Of a stretch of DNA of 64,000 nucleotides, positions 32,880 through 44,629 are shown piece by piece. Below the pieces are notes generated by a model. It saw only the letters and a list, made by a program, of their open reading frames with translations, made no database searches and was not told the DNA's origin. The stretch comes from Margaritifera margaritifera (lineage: Eukaryota; Mollusca; Bivalvia; Unionida; Margaritiferidae), in the NCBI GenBank assembly GCA_029931535.1, contig JAQPZY010000861.1, positions 248,001 to 312,000 of the forward strand, written 5' to 3'. The translations under genes and the position numbers were made by a program. How positions within the stretch are numbered: position 1 is the stretch's first letter; every line of letters starts with the position of its first letter.

Positions 32880-35800
32880 GCATCTCTGAACATTGGCTTT
32901 TTCAAGAACAACTCAGGTTCCTGGACTCTATAGACGCCAACTATAGGTCCACTGCCACTATTGACCAGTATACGGTATGACCCTTGCGTAGGATTCGTGG
33001 AAAAGGGGGTGTGGCTATTCTTTGGCATATCAAGTACAATAATGACATCGCTCTTTTAGAGATTGACGACGATCGCATTGTTGGTTTTAGACTAGATTAC
33101 AATACTTTTGTCTTTTTCATCCAAGTTTATTTATCATGCCATGGCCACCCTATTGAATTATACTCTGAGTACATAGAAAAACTGCACGGTATTTACAATA
33201 TGTACGCAGAGTATTGTTCCGTTATTCTTATGAGTGATTTTAACTCCAAGCCCAGTATGCATTTATCTGACACAAGAAATAATTTGCTGTATTCCCTCTT
33301 CACTCGCAGCGATTTAATCTCTTTGAGCAATGCTGACTTTTGTAAAGGTCCCCTCTATTCATATGTTTCCTACTCTTGTGTGAATATGTTTCTAACTGAT
33401 CACATCGTTATTTACAAGTCAAAAGTTAATTTGGTCAAAGAGGCTAGGATCGTTGATGCTGATGCACTAAACTTTTCTAACCACAGACCTATACTTGGAT
33501 CTTTAGAATTTCAATTTATACTATGAGTGATTCGAACTTCAATCGTTTAAAGTTCAGTTGGGGGAAAGTTGACTCTCGGATACGACAAGAATATGCGGGT
33601 GTATTAGACAGTAACTTAAAGCCTCATAAGTCCTTTATCCCGGCAAACGGGGAGCAGATTAACTTACTGCATAGCAAAATCGTTAATGCTCTATCTATGG
33701 CAAGAAAAAAAAATATTCCGGTTTCAAAATTCAAACCCTTTTTAAAACCATTCTGGAATTCTGAGTTAAAGGTTCTGCACAAAACTATGGTCAAAACAAG
33801 GCAGTGTGGATACAAGTGAAATCTAGCTGTCAAAATGATATATTCTTAATTTCTTATAAAGATGCCAAGTCAGCTTTTCGAAGACGTCACAGAAAATGTG
33901 TTTCAGATTATCAAAAGCTTGAAAATGAAAACATTGGTAAGTACGCTGAGGTCGATCAAAACCTATTTTGGAAAACTTTAAATGCACGTCGACAGAAAAG
34001 TAGAAAACCGCTTGAAATGAAATTTAATGATAGTATTTTTCGGGATCCTGCAGATATAGTTGCTCAGTGGGCAATATATCTTGAGACTTTGTATGCCCCA
34101 CCGAATTTAGATAATAGATATAAGAAGTTTCATGAGAAAGTTAGTGAATCTGTTAAGTTGTGGAAAGAACCATTGTAACTGGTGAGTTCGATCCCATAAT
34201 ACTTGAAGAACTAGCATCTGTGCTTTCAGATGTTCAGTCTGAAAAGGCCGGCGGGTCTGACGACATAAATTATGAACACCTTAAGTGCGGTGGTACCACG
34301 ATCAGGTTAGTCTTGGTTACGCTCTACAACTCAATGTTGACATTTGGTCACATCCCGGACAAATTAAAAGAAGGTCTGATAATTACCGTTCTTAAGGGAG
34401 GAATTAAGAATAAAAGAGATCCTAACAATTATAGAGCGATAACGCTTCTTCCAGTTATTGGTAAAGTTTTCGAAAAGATTTTATTAAAAAGGTTACATGC
34501 TGATTTAAAATCCACTAAGTTTTCGATTAACTTACTCCAGAGGGGGCTTTCAGAAGGGGCTAGGTTGCAATATTACTTCTTTTTGGGTCCATGAACTACT
34601 TGGGTATACTAATGAAAACCAAAGCAAATTATACGCAGCTTTCCTTGATACTGAGAAAGCTTTTGACAATGTATGGCATGACGGATTATTTTATAAATTA
34701 TTTCAGATCGGTATTAATCACAGAATATGGATGGTGATTGTCAATCTATACACAAATATGCACAGCAGAGTTGTTATCCTGTCAAGAAGAATGTCTAACA
34801 GATTTCCGGTGTTGAAAGGCACACGGCAAGGTGGAATATTATCCCCTTGGCTCTACGTTGTATTTATCAATGAGCTGCTTGATCTTTTAACAACATGCAA
34901 TTTTGGCTTTGTATTTCTCGACAATCTGTGCCCTTGTCCGACAGTAGCAGATGATATGCTTCTTCTGAGTATTTCAAAATTAGGTAACGATCACTTACTG
35001 AAGATATGTTCTCAGTACTCTATAAAGTGGGGATTCAGATACAATTTTCAAAAAAGTAATATTATTGTGTTTAATGAAAGTTCATCAGACTATAAAAGAA
35101 GACATAGGCATTGGTTCTTGGGATCTGAGGCTGTTCAAGAAACAGAATCTTGTAGACATTTAGGCATTAATGCATCTAAATACAGCAAAATTAATACTAG
35201 GATAAAAGAGGCTAAAGATAAACTTGTAAGTTCTCTATTCAGCTTTATTGATATTGGAGTTAATCAATTCGGTTTTAATTCAGTCACAACGAAGATCTTG
35301 TATGAAACTATTGCCTTACCCCGGGCACTGTATGGTTGTGAAACCTGGTATGGGCCCAGCCATCAGAACACACTCACATTAGAGATAGGTCATCGTTTCT
35401 GCATTAAGCACATGCATGGATTATCTAGATATTCACGAACTGACATTGCACTGAGTTTATTGGGTGTTTTACCCATTGAAGCCTTCATAGATATGAATAA
35501 ATTGTTTTTTTCTGGAGCAACTTTGTCGATTGCCTGCAGCCTATTTTGCAAAACAAGTTTTCTTACTCCGTCTTTTCACCTATCAAAACCCGAGAGTAAA
35601 AATAAAACAAACTGGTTTTATTCCTGACATTTATAGACTACTGGGAAAATTTGATCTAAATGAGTTTATTGAATCGTTCATACTTCAAGGTCGATTTCCG
35701 GAAAAAAACTCATTGGAAACGTATTGTTAAATACAAAGTCCGTACATCATATGAAAATGCTTTGAAATGTAGACTAATTGAAGACGCATAGCTTAATAGA

Positions 35801-36076
35801 TTTCAGAAGTTACTGCTTGATGACAGCTTGATCCCCGTCTGTTATATGGGAAGTAGCTAGAAAATTTCCTGCCTCTCTTGAATCATGTCGAGTTGTTGCC
35901 AATATCGTGTCTAAACTGTTCTCATCTGGGGATGAGGCTGTTTGTACTCGCTGTCAAACTGTTTGTATATCTGTCGTTGATCATTTTATAGGTGCATGCA
36001 GTTTTCTTACACCAGACCGTGATAGGTTTTGGTGCCATATTATTGATAAATTCGGTGTGCATGTTTACATGTATTA
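32681..36076 (+). pseudogene. LINE ORF2 relic: endonuclease, reverse transcriptase, zinc motif
   Basis: The endonuclease starts near 32714 (MVGLNLNILAWNVTGIMSNA). An in-frame (AT)n tract (32816-32868) separates it from GISEHWLF; a TGA at 32978 is followed in the same frame by RGKGGVAILWH, MSDFNSKP and SNHRPILGSL. The RT begins near 34160: AGGSDDINYEHLK, then NNYRAITLLPVIGKVFEKIL; AFLDTEKAFDNVWHDGL near 34640-34690; GTRQGGILSPWLY near 34820; the palm motif TVADDM near 34942-34960. A zinc motif of C-x2-C-x9-H-x4-C type (CTRCQTVCISVVDHFIGAC) is at 35943-35999. Frame breaks fall near 33520, 33810, 34165, 34560-34730 and 35600. Confidence 0.88.
32816..32868 (+). repeat. (AT)n microsatellite inside LINE ORF2
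   Basis: About 26 AT units followed by a short GT run, embedded between two blocks of the endonuclease domain. Confidence 0.95.
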
Positions 36077-36080
36077 AAAT

Positions 36081-36552
36081 ATACTGACCGATATTGATTT
36101 TGTTAATACTCTTTTGGGAATGATGTCCAGAGAGTTACTAGTTCTTATTAGTAATGATCAAATTATGTATTTCCATCTTTTTTGCATCACAACTGTTGCT
36201 TCCATGTGGAAAAGATATATGTAAGATATGTTTGATAGCGCACCATGCTGATATCCAGTGTGTTTTGATACTCCTGTTATTTATTTAAAATTTATGATCG
36301 GAGCGTACTGATGTCAGATTGTGTACATTTTTTTTCTTTTTTCCCTCTAGTTCATTTTACATCCTCAAGGTGTAGACTAATGAAGCGACTGCTCATATTC
36401 ACCCAACCGTATACATGTTATCTATGATGGATGGGCAGCGTTCACTCTACTTGGTTATCAATCGTATTTTGTGCTTAACATTTGTTATTTTCCTTTCTCA
36501 AATTACTGCTTAGTTTGCAGTTGTTCATTCTCTATGTATTTGTATGACTCTC
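36081..36552 (+). other. Probable LINE 3' untranslated region
   Basis: AT-rich sequence after the LINE zinc motif with no coding features. It may belong to the LINE's 3' end, but no poly-A or short tandem terminus was identified, so the boundary is not fixed. Confidence 0.35.
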
Positions 36553-36606
36553 CTCCCCCCCCCCCCACACACACACCTCTCTCTCTCTCTCTTTCTCTCT
36601 CTCTCG
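36553..36606 (+). repeat. C run, (CA)n and (CT)n compound microsatellite
   Basis: Poly-C of about 13 bases, then five CA units, then CT units to 36605. Confidence 0.9.
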
Positions 36607-36643
36607 TAATATATAGGACTTGTTATAAGATGGTAATATCGTT

Positions 36644-36919
36644 ATGTTCCACTTAGACTTTCAACCTGTGAAAACGGAAGAGCAACAAATGATCACATTT
36701 CTGTTGAGAGATTTACAAAAAGTAATTAAAAATACACTACGTCCAACAAGAACTATGGGGAAACTCAGCACTACTCCCAAGATAAAAGTGGCGATACCTG
36801 TTATGTCTGTCAAGAGAAAAGGCACTGGCCCTTGGCTGTCCACAACGTCAAAGAAAAGGAACCCGATATCATAAGAACGGAGAAACCAGGTTACACGATA
36901 AAAGCCAAGACTAATGTTT
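36644..36919 (+). pseudogene. Gag-like zinc-knuckle relic (copy 3 of 3)
   Basis: Plus-strand relative of 17345-17767 (-). The protein FQPVKTEEQQMITFLLRDLQ parallels FQSVKMGESQEMALLVRDLQ of copy 1. A first knuckle CYVCQEKRHWP survives in one frame (near 36799) but the last Cys is lost, and the frame shifts right after it. The copy stops before the second knuckle at about 36919, where AT-rich tandem DNA begins. Confidence 0.65.
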
Positions 36920-36965
36920 AAAAAGTAACTGTACATTATTTGTTATAATTTTAATTTATTTTTTG

Positions 36966-36967
<2 letters not shown>

Positions 36968-37018
<51 letters not shown>
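36968..37018 (+). repeat. (AT)n microsatellite
   Basis: About 25 AT units in an extremely AT-rich block (36940-37240). Confidence 0.95.
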
Positions 37019-37023
<5 letters not shown>

Positions 37024-37272
37024 TAATTTAATAAAATATAAATGTATTATTTGTTTTAAATTTTATATATATAATTTTTAAGAAACTTTTCTGCAATTTG
37101 TTGGGAATTTTTTAAATATTTATTTTTTAATAATTTTGCAATGCTTTAAATTTTCTTTTACAATCTTTTAATTTTGTTTACAATTTTTCATCTTTTTACT
37201 TAATTTTTTTTGTTTCAATGTTTCTTTTTTTTCTTTCCAATTTTCATCCGTGACTCAATTTCTATCAATGGG

Positions 37273-37464
37273 TAGTGTGTATGTATGTATGTATGTATGT
37301 ATGTATGTATGTATGTATGTATGTATGTATGTATGTATGTATGTATGTATGTATGTATGTATGTATGTATGTATGTACGTACGTACGTACGTACGTACGT
37401 ACGTACGTATGTATGTATGTATGTATGTATGTATGTATGTATGTATGTATGTATGTATGTATGA
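37273..37464 (+). repeat. (ATGT)n microsatellite with an (ACGT)8 core
   Basis: About 26 ATGT units, then eight ACGT units at 37377-37408, then about 13 more ATGT units. Open frames on both strands encode only Met-Tyr-Val-Cys or Tyr-Ile-His-Thr repeats and are not genes. Confidence 0.95.
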
Positions 37465-37469
37465 TTCTT

Positions 37470-38310
37470 TGTTAATAAGGATGTGTGTTTGTTTGTCCAG
37501 AAGTAGGCTTGACCTTCAACTATTCCCTTACTCTCGTCTGTTTTGTTTGTGGTGGTGTTGGATAGTAAGGGTGTGTGTGTTTGTTTGTTCATGAGTAGGT
37601 GTGAATGATCCACATCTATTCTCGTTTCCTCCATAGTTTTGCTAATTAGAACATACGTGTGTTTGTTTGTTAATAAGGATGTGTGTTTGTTTGTCCACAA
37701 GTAAGTGTCAGTGACTCACCTATCCCCTTTACCTTCTCTGTTTTGTTTATAAGGGTGGGTGTTAGATTGTAATTATGTGAATTAGTAGCTGCCATTTCTC
37801 TCGACTATTCTGCTTGTATGTTTGGGTCTTCAGTGGTAAATAGGTGTGTTTGTCACCATTGTCTATCCCCTACCTTTCCTCATCAGTTTGTTTGTAAGAG
37901 TGAGTGTTGGATTGTAATTATGTGTGCTAGTGACCATCATATAACTTCCCTTTCCCTTGGCAGATTTGCTTATAATATATGTATTGCATGGTAAAGGTTA
38001 ATGTTGGATTGTAATTATGTGTCTTAGTGACAATCACATAACTCTCCCTTTCCTCATCCGTTTGCTTTTTTGTGTGAGCTTTTGTTTTTAAGAACTTGTG
38101 TGAGTCTGTAAGAATAGGTGTCTACATATATCCCACATACTTTACATAACCCTTACACATGAGATTGTATGTGTGTGTGAGTGATGGTCAGTAAGGGTGA
38201 GTATTAGTCAGTAAGGATGTCTGTCGGTATGTGAAGATGTCTTAAGTCAACAATACTGTGTTGGTCAGTAAGGATGTGTGGTTGTCAGTAAGGGTTGGAG
38301 TTGTCTTTCC
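37470..38310 (+). repeat. Diverged tandem repeat rich in 'ggatgtgtgtttgtttgtcc'
   Basis: Recurring phrases include 'ttaataaggatgtgtgtttg', 'gttggattgtaattatgtg' with 'gtgaccatcatataact', and later 'gtcagtaaggatgtgtg'. Units are about 95-100 bases at first and shorter later. The phrase 'gtgaccatcacat' also occurs at 17192-17206 beside zinc-knuckle copy 1, which links this tandem DNA to the zinc-knuckle family. Confidence 0.55.
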
Positions 38311-38815
38311 TTGCAATTTTCGTATCTTTTAAAATCATGTTTTTAGTTTCAATATTTTGTTAACATTTGTATGTTTCTAATTTTTGTTAAAATTTGCTCT
38401 TTTATTATTTAAATTTAGTACTTGTTTTTTGTAATTTAAAAAAAAAAATTTCTTTGCAATTTGTTTATTTTGTGAATTGTACTTTATAATTTCTTTTGTT
38501 TATAACTTTAATTTTCTGTTGCTTCAAGTTTGTTTAATGCTCTGTTTCTTAATTTTTTAAATTGTTTGTAAAATTGCTGAATTTTTTTTAAAATTTATTT
38601 TTCTACATTGTTATTTTTTAATTGCAATTTTTCTTTTCTTTCAAATTGTGCATTTGTCATTTTTGTTAACATTTGGATAAAAATATTTATAATTTATTTG
38701 CATTTATGTTATATTTTTCAAACATTTGTGTACACATTTTAATTTTTATGGTTGTGAATATTCTTAGAATATAGAACATTTAAAAAAATTTTATATATTT
38801 TTTCCGACTTTTGTT
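38311..38815. other. T-rich low-complexity DNA
   Basis: Over 75 percent A+T by inspection, with many TTT and TTG runs. No gene. Confidence 0.6.
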
Positions 38816-39490
38816 TAGTCTCCGCTAAATTCGGTGTCAGATTAGTACTTTTAGTGTGTTACTTTTAGTTTCATAAAAATTGATACATCATTCCAAGTTT
38901 TCTATTCAAAGCTGAATTCCGTGTCAGTTTCTGAAATTTAGTAATGCATTTAGTACCGACCATTTTAATATAAATATTTTGAGATTGTTTTAAGTTTTGT
39001 ATGAATTCGCTATCAGTTTCGTAATTTTATATTACTTTAAGTTTCAACCTTGTTAATAAAATATTCTTCTTTGTTTTTTAGTCTTCTTTAAACTCCGAGT
39101 CAGTTTCGTAATTTTAGTATTACCTTTAATCTCGCCAATTTTAATAAAATATTTCGGGTTTTTTAGTCTATGTTAAATTCAGTGTCAGTTTCATAATATT
39201 TAGTAGAGGTTTTTTTTTACTCACCGCTAAATTCCATGTCACTTTCGGAACGTTAGTATTACATTTAGTCTCGACCTTTTTAATAAAGTATTCCGGGATT
39301 TTTGTTAGCCTTAGCTATATTCCGTGTCAGTTTCGTAATTTTAGTATTACTTTTAGTCAGAATATATATTTTTTTCGTTAGTTTCTTAATTGTAGTGTTA
39401 TTTTTAGTGGGCCATTTAATTAAAATATTCCGTTTTTAACAAATTAAAAAATCAATGTTAGTTTCGGAGTTTTAGTACAGCTTTCACTCT
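38816..39490 (+). repeat. ~110 bp tandem repeat ('gtgtcagtttcgtaatttta')
   Basis: Six to seven diverged units, each with 'ctaaattccgtgtcagtttc', 'gtaattttagtattactttt', 'agtctcgacc' and 'ttttaataaaatattc'. Unit starts are visible near 38826, 38915, 39007, 39090, 39175, 39228 and 39318. Confidence 0.8.
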
Positions 39491-39839
39491 AGGCCATATT
39501 TTAAATACATTTTTATGGATTTGTTTTGTCTTTTTGCTTCAGTTTCGGAATTTTAGTGTTTTTATAAGTTGGTTCCCTTGATTACAGCTATTTATACTAT
39601 TTATAACATCAGTACATTTACTTACACCGTAAACATAATCTGAGGTAGAGGTATTGGTTGGTATATAAATCTATGATATATGCATGTAGCCACTAGGCAG
39701 CATTTAGTGTAATCACCGAAGCGGCCACTTACTAAATATGATTGATTTGAAGTCTCTGGATTTTACTAATTGTTAGAGGGTAAGACTTAACCTCCGCTGT
39801 TGTCACGGCCTAAGATGTTATGGGCCTACTATACCTTCA

Positions 39840-40110
39840 ATTGGATATTAATTAAATGTATTAGATCCCCATAGTGAGCCACAATATTAAATTCCCATAT
39901 ATACCCATAGTGAGCCACAAAATGAAACCCCATGAACGTTTTTAACAGTAAATTCCCATTGGATCCCATAGTGGCCCAAACGCTAATGGTAACTTCTCAT
40001 ATGGCTCCATTGCGTTCCACAATGTTAAACCCGTGGACGTTCTTACCATTAAATTTCCATAGGGCCCCGCAGAATCACAATTCAAGATGGCCAAGGCGTG
40101 GACTTTTCCA
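39840..40110 (+). repeat. ~70 bp tandem repeat ('ttaaattcccatatggccca')
   Basis: Units combine 'attaaattcccata', 'cccatagtgagccacaa' and 'aaacccatgaacgtttttaa'. About four degenerate units. The phrase 'ttaaattcccat' is the reverse complement of the core of the 39 bp array at 12.2 kb. Confidence 0.6.
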
Positions 40111-40149
40111 TGGGAACCCAATCTGTCCCCTATATCTACTTGTATTGTA

Positions 40150-43100
40150 GTCCGTGATACATGCTAGATGTTTGGTGAACAGGCCCGTTTTGTGTGTCTG
40201 ATAATTTCGGCTTTCTCACGTGGGTACCAACCCGGATACTGCGGTTCCTTCACTTCAACGATCACTCAGTACTATAGTTTACTATTGCAATTGATGGCAA
40301 TAAAACTTGTACATACAAAAAAAAAGAAAAAGAAAAAAGAATATTTAATATAAAAAATGACACCCGCTCTTTTGACTAATCAAGTCCAATTATTTGACGT
40401 GTATTTTTGACGTGACCATATCAAAAATATATATAGGCATTGGATAAAATAACTTTTTCTCATATGGACTAGTTTCGTTTGTCTCACACGATTCCATAGA
40501 GGACGATTATCATGAACGAAACGGTCATTATCAAAGAATTATTTTGAATTCCATAGAATGGATAATATATTGGAATATAAATGGCCCATAGGGAGCGCCA
40601 TTAACTAAAACTTCCACAACTTTGGTAAAATAGCCGTTGGGGGTTGATATGATACCTGCACAATAACACTTAAAGAACAACTGGACTTTGAATGTACACT
40701 AGACTCCCCATGGCCTTGCTGTTTGATAGCACAGAGATGCGATTTTGGGTATGCATTGCATAGGGCAATCAAGCGAAACCTTGCAGATTGATTTTGATAT
40801 TTAATTCTGCTACCGTCATAAAAATGTTTTTCTTCCTTTCCAGGGGGTTATTCTACAGGGTGCGTCAATTATCTTTTATGAAAATGGTTTTCACAACACA
40901 ACCAAGACCTTCGACTGTAATCGTAGAAATTCGAGTACCTTTATTATGAAAGAATAGTGCTATTGATAGCGTATCATGTATTAGGTGGCTAAATACTGCG
41001 ATACATCGATGTGGAAATGGTCTTAAAATTTGGAGACCCTAATCATGTTTCTGTTCATGTATCTTTTTTTTTTACTAATATGCAACTCAATGTCAAGGAA
41101 CAAATATTGCCCATATTGATATGTTACTCGTGTTTGAATTTCAATGACTGTACTATAGATTCAAAGACATACATATCTGAAACTGCAGCTGAATCACGTT
41201 GCATCATCCACACATGTGAGGTTTTCCAGAAGACATAGTTTTGAACAGAAACGATTCAGAATAACAGAACTAGTCTTTACTGAATTAATATTGATGCTAT
41301 TATGAAACATTTCAAACGCTGCCATATTGGACAGTTGAAACTCTGGTGGGATTAAGAAACTTTGTTCGAAAATAAAATTTCTATCGGAAATGAAGGTTGT
41401 AGTAGTTTTTTTGCATGAGCATGATAAATATTGCGTTGAAGTGAAGACTGATTTAAACAAGAAAATTACATCTTTTGTACTTTTGAGGTTAAAGATATGT
41501 ATCCCCTTACCATCACGTAGGCGGGTGATTGGTCACTACCAGTCATTGATTCCCCATCCCCGGACACTTTCTGTCCCCTAAATTTCACAGATCACTTGGT
41601 ATTTTTCATAGTATAGCAATACTGATTCGGTATGGATCAGTTTTGTCATTCTAAATCTGTTTTTTTTATATAATTTTTTATTTTTATTTTTTTTGCAGAA
41701 CCATGCGTTTTGGATACATCGGACATAATTGCACGAATAGTTTCGAGTGGCTCAAAGATCATTCTATATCACCCTAGATTATCTATATCTCGTTCTCTCA
41801 GACTGAACGAAACTAATATGGTCCAACGACCATATTGTATAATTCTGCTGTAAATTTGTAGTCTGGTGCTTTTCCATCTTTCCTTCTTCCGTAACGTAGT
41901 AACGAAAGCAAGCAGACAACCAGACTACTGACACAGGTATATAACGGACGTACCGAGTCCGCCCCAAATCTGGATATTTTTGAGACAATAGAATAAAACA
42001 GACTACAATGTTACAGGATGTTTGTGGATGTGTTTATGAAAATGGGGCGTTTTTATGAAACGCGTCATTACTAGAGAACCGATCACACCAACATTTACAC
42101 AGTATGTAACCGACGAACAGTAATAATTGTCTCATTAACTTTTGTTGTCAATATGTAGTGTAATTTAAGTGTTAGACATTTTTAGGTTTACTTTTCATTT
42201 TTATCTTGATCGAAGTTGATCTCAAGATATTTATAATAGATAAGGTCTGCAGCACAGTATACTCGAATAATATTATGACCCATATGGTCTTGAACTGAGA
42301 AATGAAATTCTGTAAGGAGCAGTAACTTCGAAAGACACCATGAAGATTACTGGCGGGTCTCGCTGGATTTATTTAATTAAGAACGGCAAAAAGTTAAATT
42401 GCTGTTATAACTTTTTTCGTGAAGTGATTTGAGTACGAATAGTGTTATGATACAACATTGTGATGTGATTTGAGTACCAACAGTGCCATGATACAACATT
42501 TGCTTTGCACCTACATATGATGATCCGGTTTAAACTGATTTCTAGTACGGTCATGCACACAAAAGTTCAATGGTTGCCAACTGATATTCAGTTTAACTTA
42601 CTATACACTGGATAATCTATCTTCGCTCATCAGAGTAAAGAGTGACATTTTCTGACGGTCTCTGTGCCTGCGAAATAATAGATTTCGATGGGTTGTCAGA
42701 AAATGTGGATAAAACAAAATAAAGGTACACGTCTACATGCAATAAAATCATTTCTGCATCCAGCACGGATGGGGTGAGGGGGTATCTTATAAGATACGTC
42801 CGCATTTATAGCATCGTGTCAATATGACTATTCCCACAGGTACTGTAAATACAATAAGATGGTCATTATATAATTAGCATTGACAGTAGGTCTGGAAACA
42901 TGGTCGTGTGCTGAAATCTCTTCAGATTGCAAGACATGCACAACTGGGGTGCGCCTTAATCTCGAGTTTCGCCATATATAAAGGTTGGAATATTTCCGGA
43001 GCTTCCAGCTTTTTGTGGCCGGACGTACCCTAAACTTCCAGAGACAGTTATCTCCAGGGATTGACAGGCCGGAAAGTGTTATGATGCCCACATAAAAAGT

Positions 43101-44030
43101 AAAAGATTACACACATACACATGCAAAAATATTAATAGATATTTTCATTCAAATAAATGAAAATTAACGCTTCAAATATTTAAAGTGCCAATACCAATAA
43201 TAAAAAAAACAACCGCCTTCAATATTTGCAAAGAGAAAAGAATTAAGAACGATGAATAAACACAATAAAAAAAAGAATCATAAGGAAAATCAACAATCAA
43301 GATTTGTATGAATTTTTCAATGATATTGAACCATGTTTGAAGAAGAGCGTAATTCGAAAGTACGATAATTTGATTCTGTATAAGTACTGCTAGAATTAAC
43401 AATTAGACCTATGAAATGACCCGTTCAAGAAGGAGAACGAGAATAGGTTGTGGTATTACAGAACTAGGCCTCTTAACATAATGAACAGAGGTGAAATTCA
43501 AAACAGTGATAGAATTACTCTTTAGAATACTTCAAACAAAATTCGACAGAAAATAAGCCAGCGTTTTAAATGGGTGATTGACAAGATAGAATATTTTATA
43601 TTGCACATAGAGAGGTATCAACTGCTCAGAGGAAGCTCTTATCGCTTTGTCTGAATCGGGTGGAAACTAAAAACCTTGATTAAATGTTTAAAAAAATAAT
43701 ACAGAATATACATGTTTTCTTTTCTTTTTCTACGCTGCAGAATTAATTTTAAATTCACCCCATAAAGATCACCAGAGAGCATCAAAATACAATTAGGATG
43801 GATGGTGCAATATATGTCCATTTAAAATAGAGGCCATTAGAAAAAAAAATTGGAAGTGAATTTGATATATCTGTAATTGTTTATGAAATAGTTAAACCAT
43901 GTTTATATAAAACCGGTTAGAATAACTGAAATGGAAGAAGAAAAATATGTTTACATATTAATCATCTTTCATCATGCAGACTATACTGATTGAAGGTATT
44001 ACCGTGTAGGAAGTATATGGCCTCTATTTG
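40150..44030. other. No recognisable gene or repeat
   Basis: Nearly 4 kb of mostly unique-looking, moderately AT-rich DNA. All open frames are below 90 codons and show no motif. No transposon ends were recognised. If any host intergenic DNA survives in the window, this is the best candidate. Confidence 0.4.
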
Positions 44031-44054
44031 CTGGGTCACAACGACATACCCCTA

Positions 44055-44440
44055 AACAGCTTTATTTTCAATTTATTAAAACCAATATCCTACCACCACC
44101 ACCATCCATTACGCAAACTTATACTAATAACAACCAAAAGCTCAATGCTACAGCTAAATCATTTTTCAAAAACTCAGCACCCTACTACCGTATTTGTAGA
44201 GCCACAGCAACATATGACAAACAGTCTTATTTTCATTTTTCAAACATTAACATCTTACCCCCCATGAGACAGAAGTAATTTTTTAAAAATCAACACCCTA
44301 AAACCCACGATTAAATTTGTTTTAGAAGGTATGCATCCTAGACCAGTCACAAATCACCTTATTTTCATTTTCAAAAATCAACAACTTACAAGACAAAAAT
44401 AAATTAATAACAGCAATGAACCCATCTCTGAGGTTTTAAA
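44055..44440 (+). repeat. Degenerate tandem repeat ('cttattttcatttttcaaaa')
   Basis: Three units start near 44060, 44226 and 44359 with cttattttca(t)tttt, followed by 'aaacatcaacatcttac'-type sequence. Unit length is about 130-165 bases. Confidence 0.45.
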
Positions 44441-44629
44441 TCCTACTACATACATCATTTGTTATAGCAACGTTACGCCTGTATGAGAGCGAAGCTCCAA
44501 ATTCGTAGCTTATTAGCTTGGGTACTCATTTGGTTTTAAACTTCTGTGATAAAACAATAGATGGCTGTCTACCAACCATTATTTTATATTGTCAAATTTA
44601 TAAAATTTTAAACTTTAGATAAATAAATA

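Larger units (their letters stand above)
30958..36080 (+). mobile_element. CR1-group-like LINE, near full length
   Basis: Contains ORF1 (30958-32640) and ORF2 (32681-36076) with endonuclease, reverse transcriptase and a C-terminal zinc motif. It is the best-preserved element of the window: ORF1 keeps 431 open codons, whereas ORF2 has an in-frame stop, an (AT)n expansion and at least four frameshifts. Presumed leader DNA lies at about 30350-30957, and the 3' untranslated part may run to about 36470. No poly-A tail or target duplication was located. It is flanked by two zinc-knuckle relics in inverted orientation (30.1 kb minus, 36.6 kb plus). The clade assignment is tentative. Confidence 0.85.

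Noticed and set aside
37215..37700. 161-codon minus and 114-codon plus open frames
   Set aside because: They are translations of the ATGT/ACGT microsatellite (Tyr-Ile-His-Thr and Met-Tyr-Val-Cys repeats).
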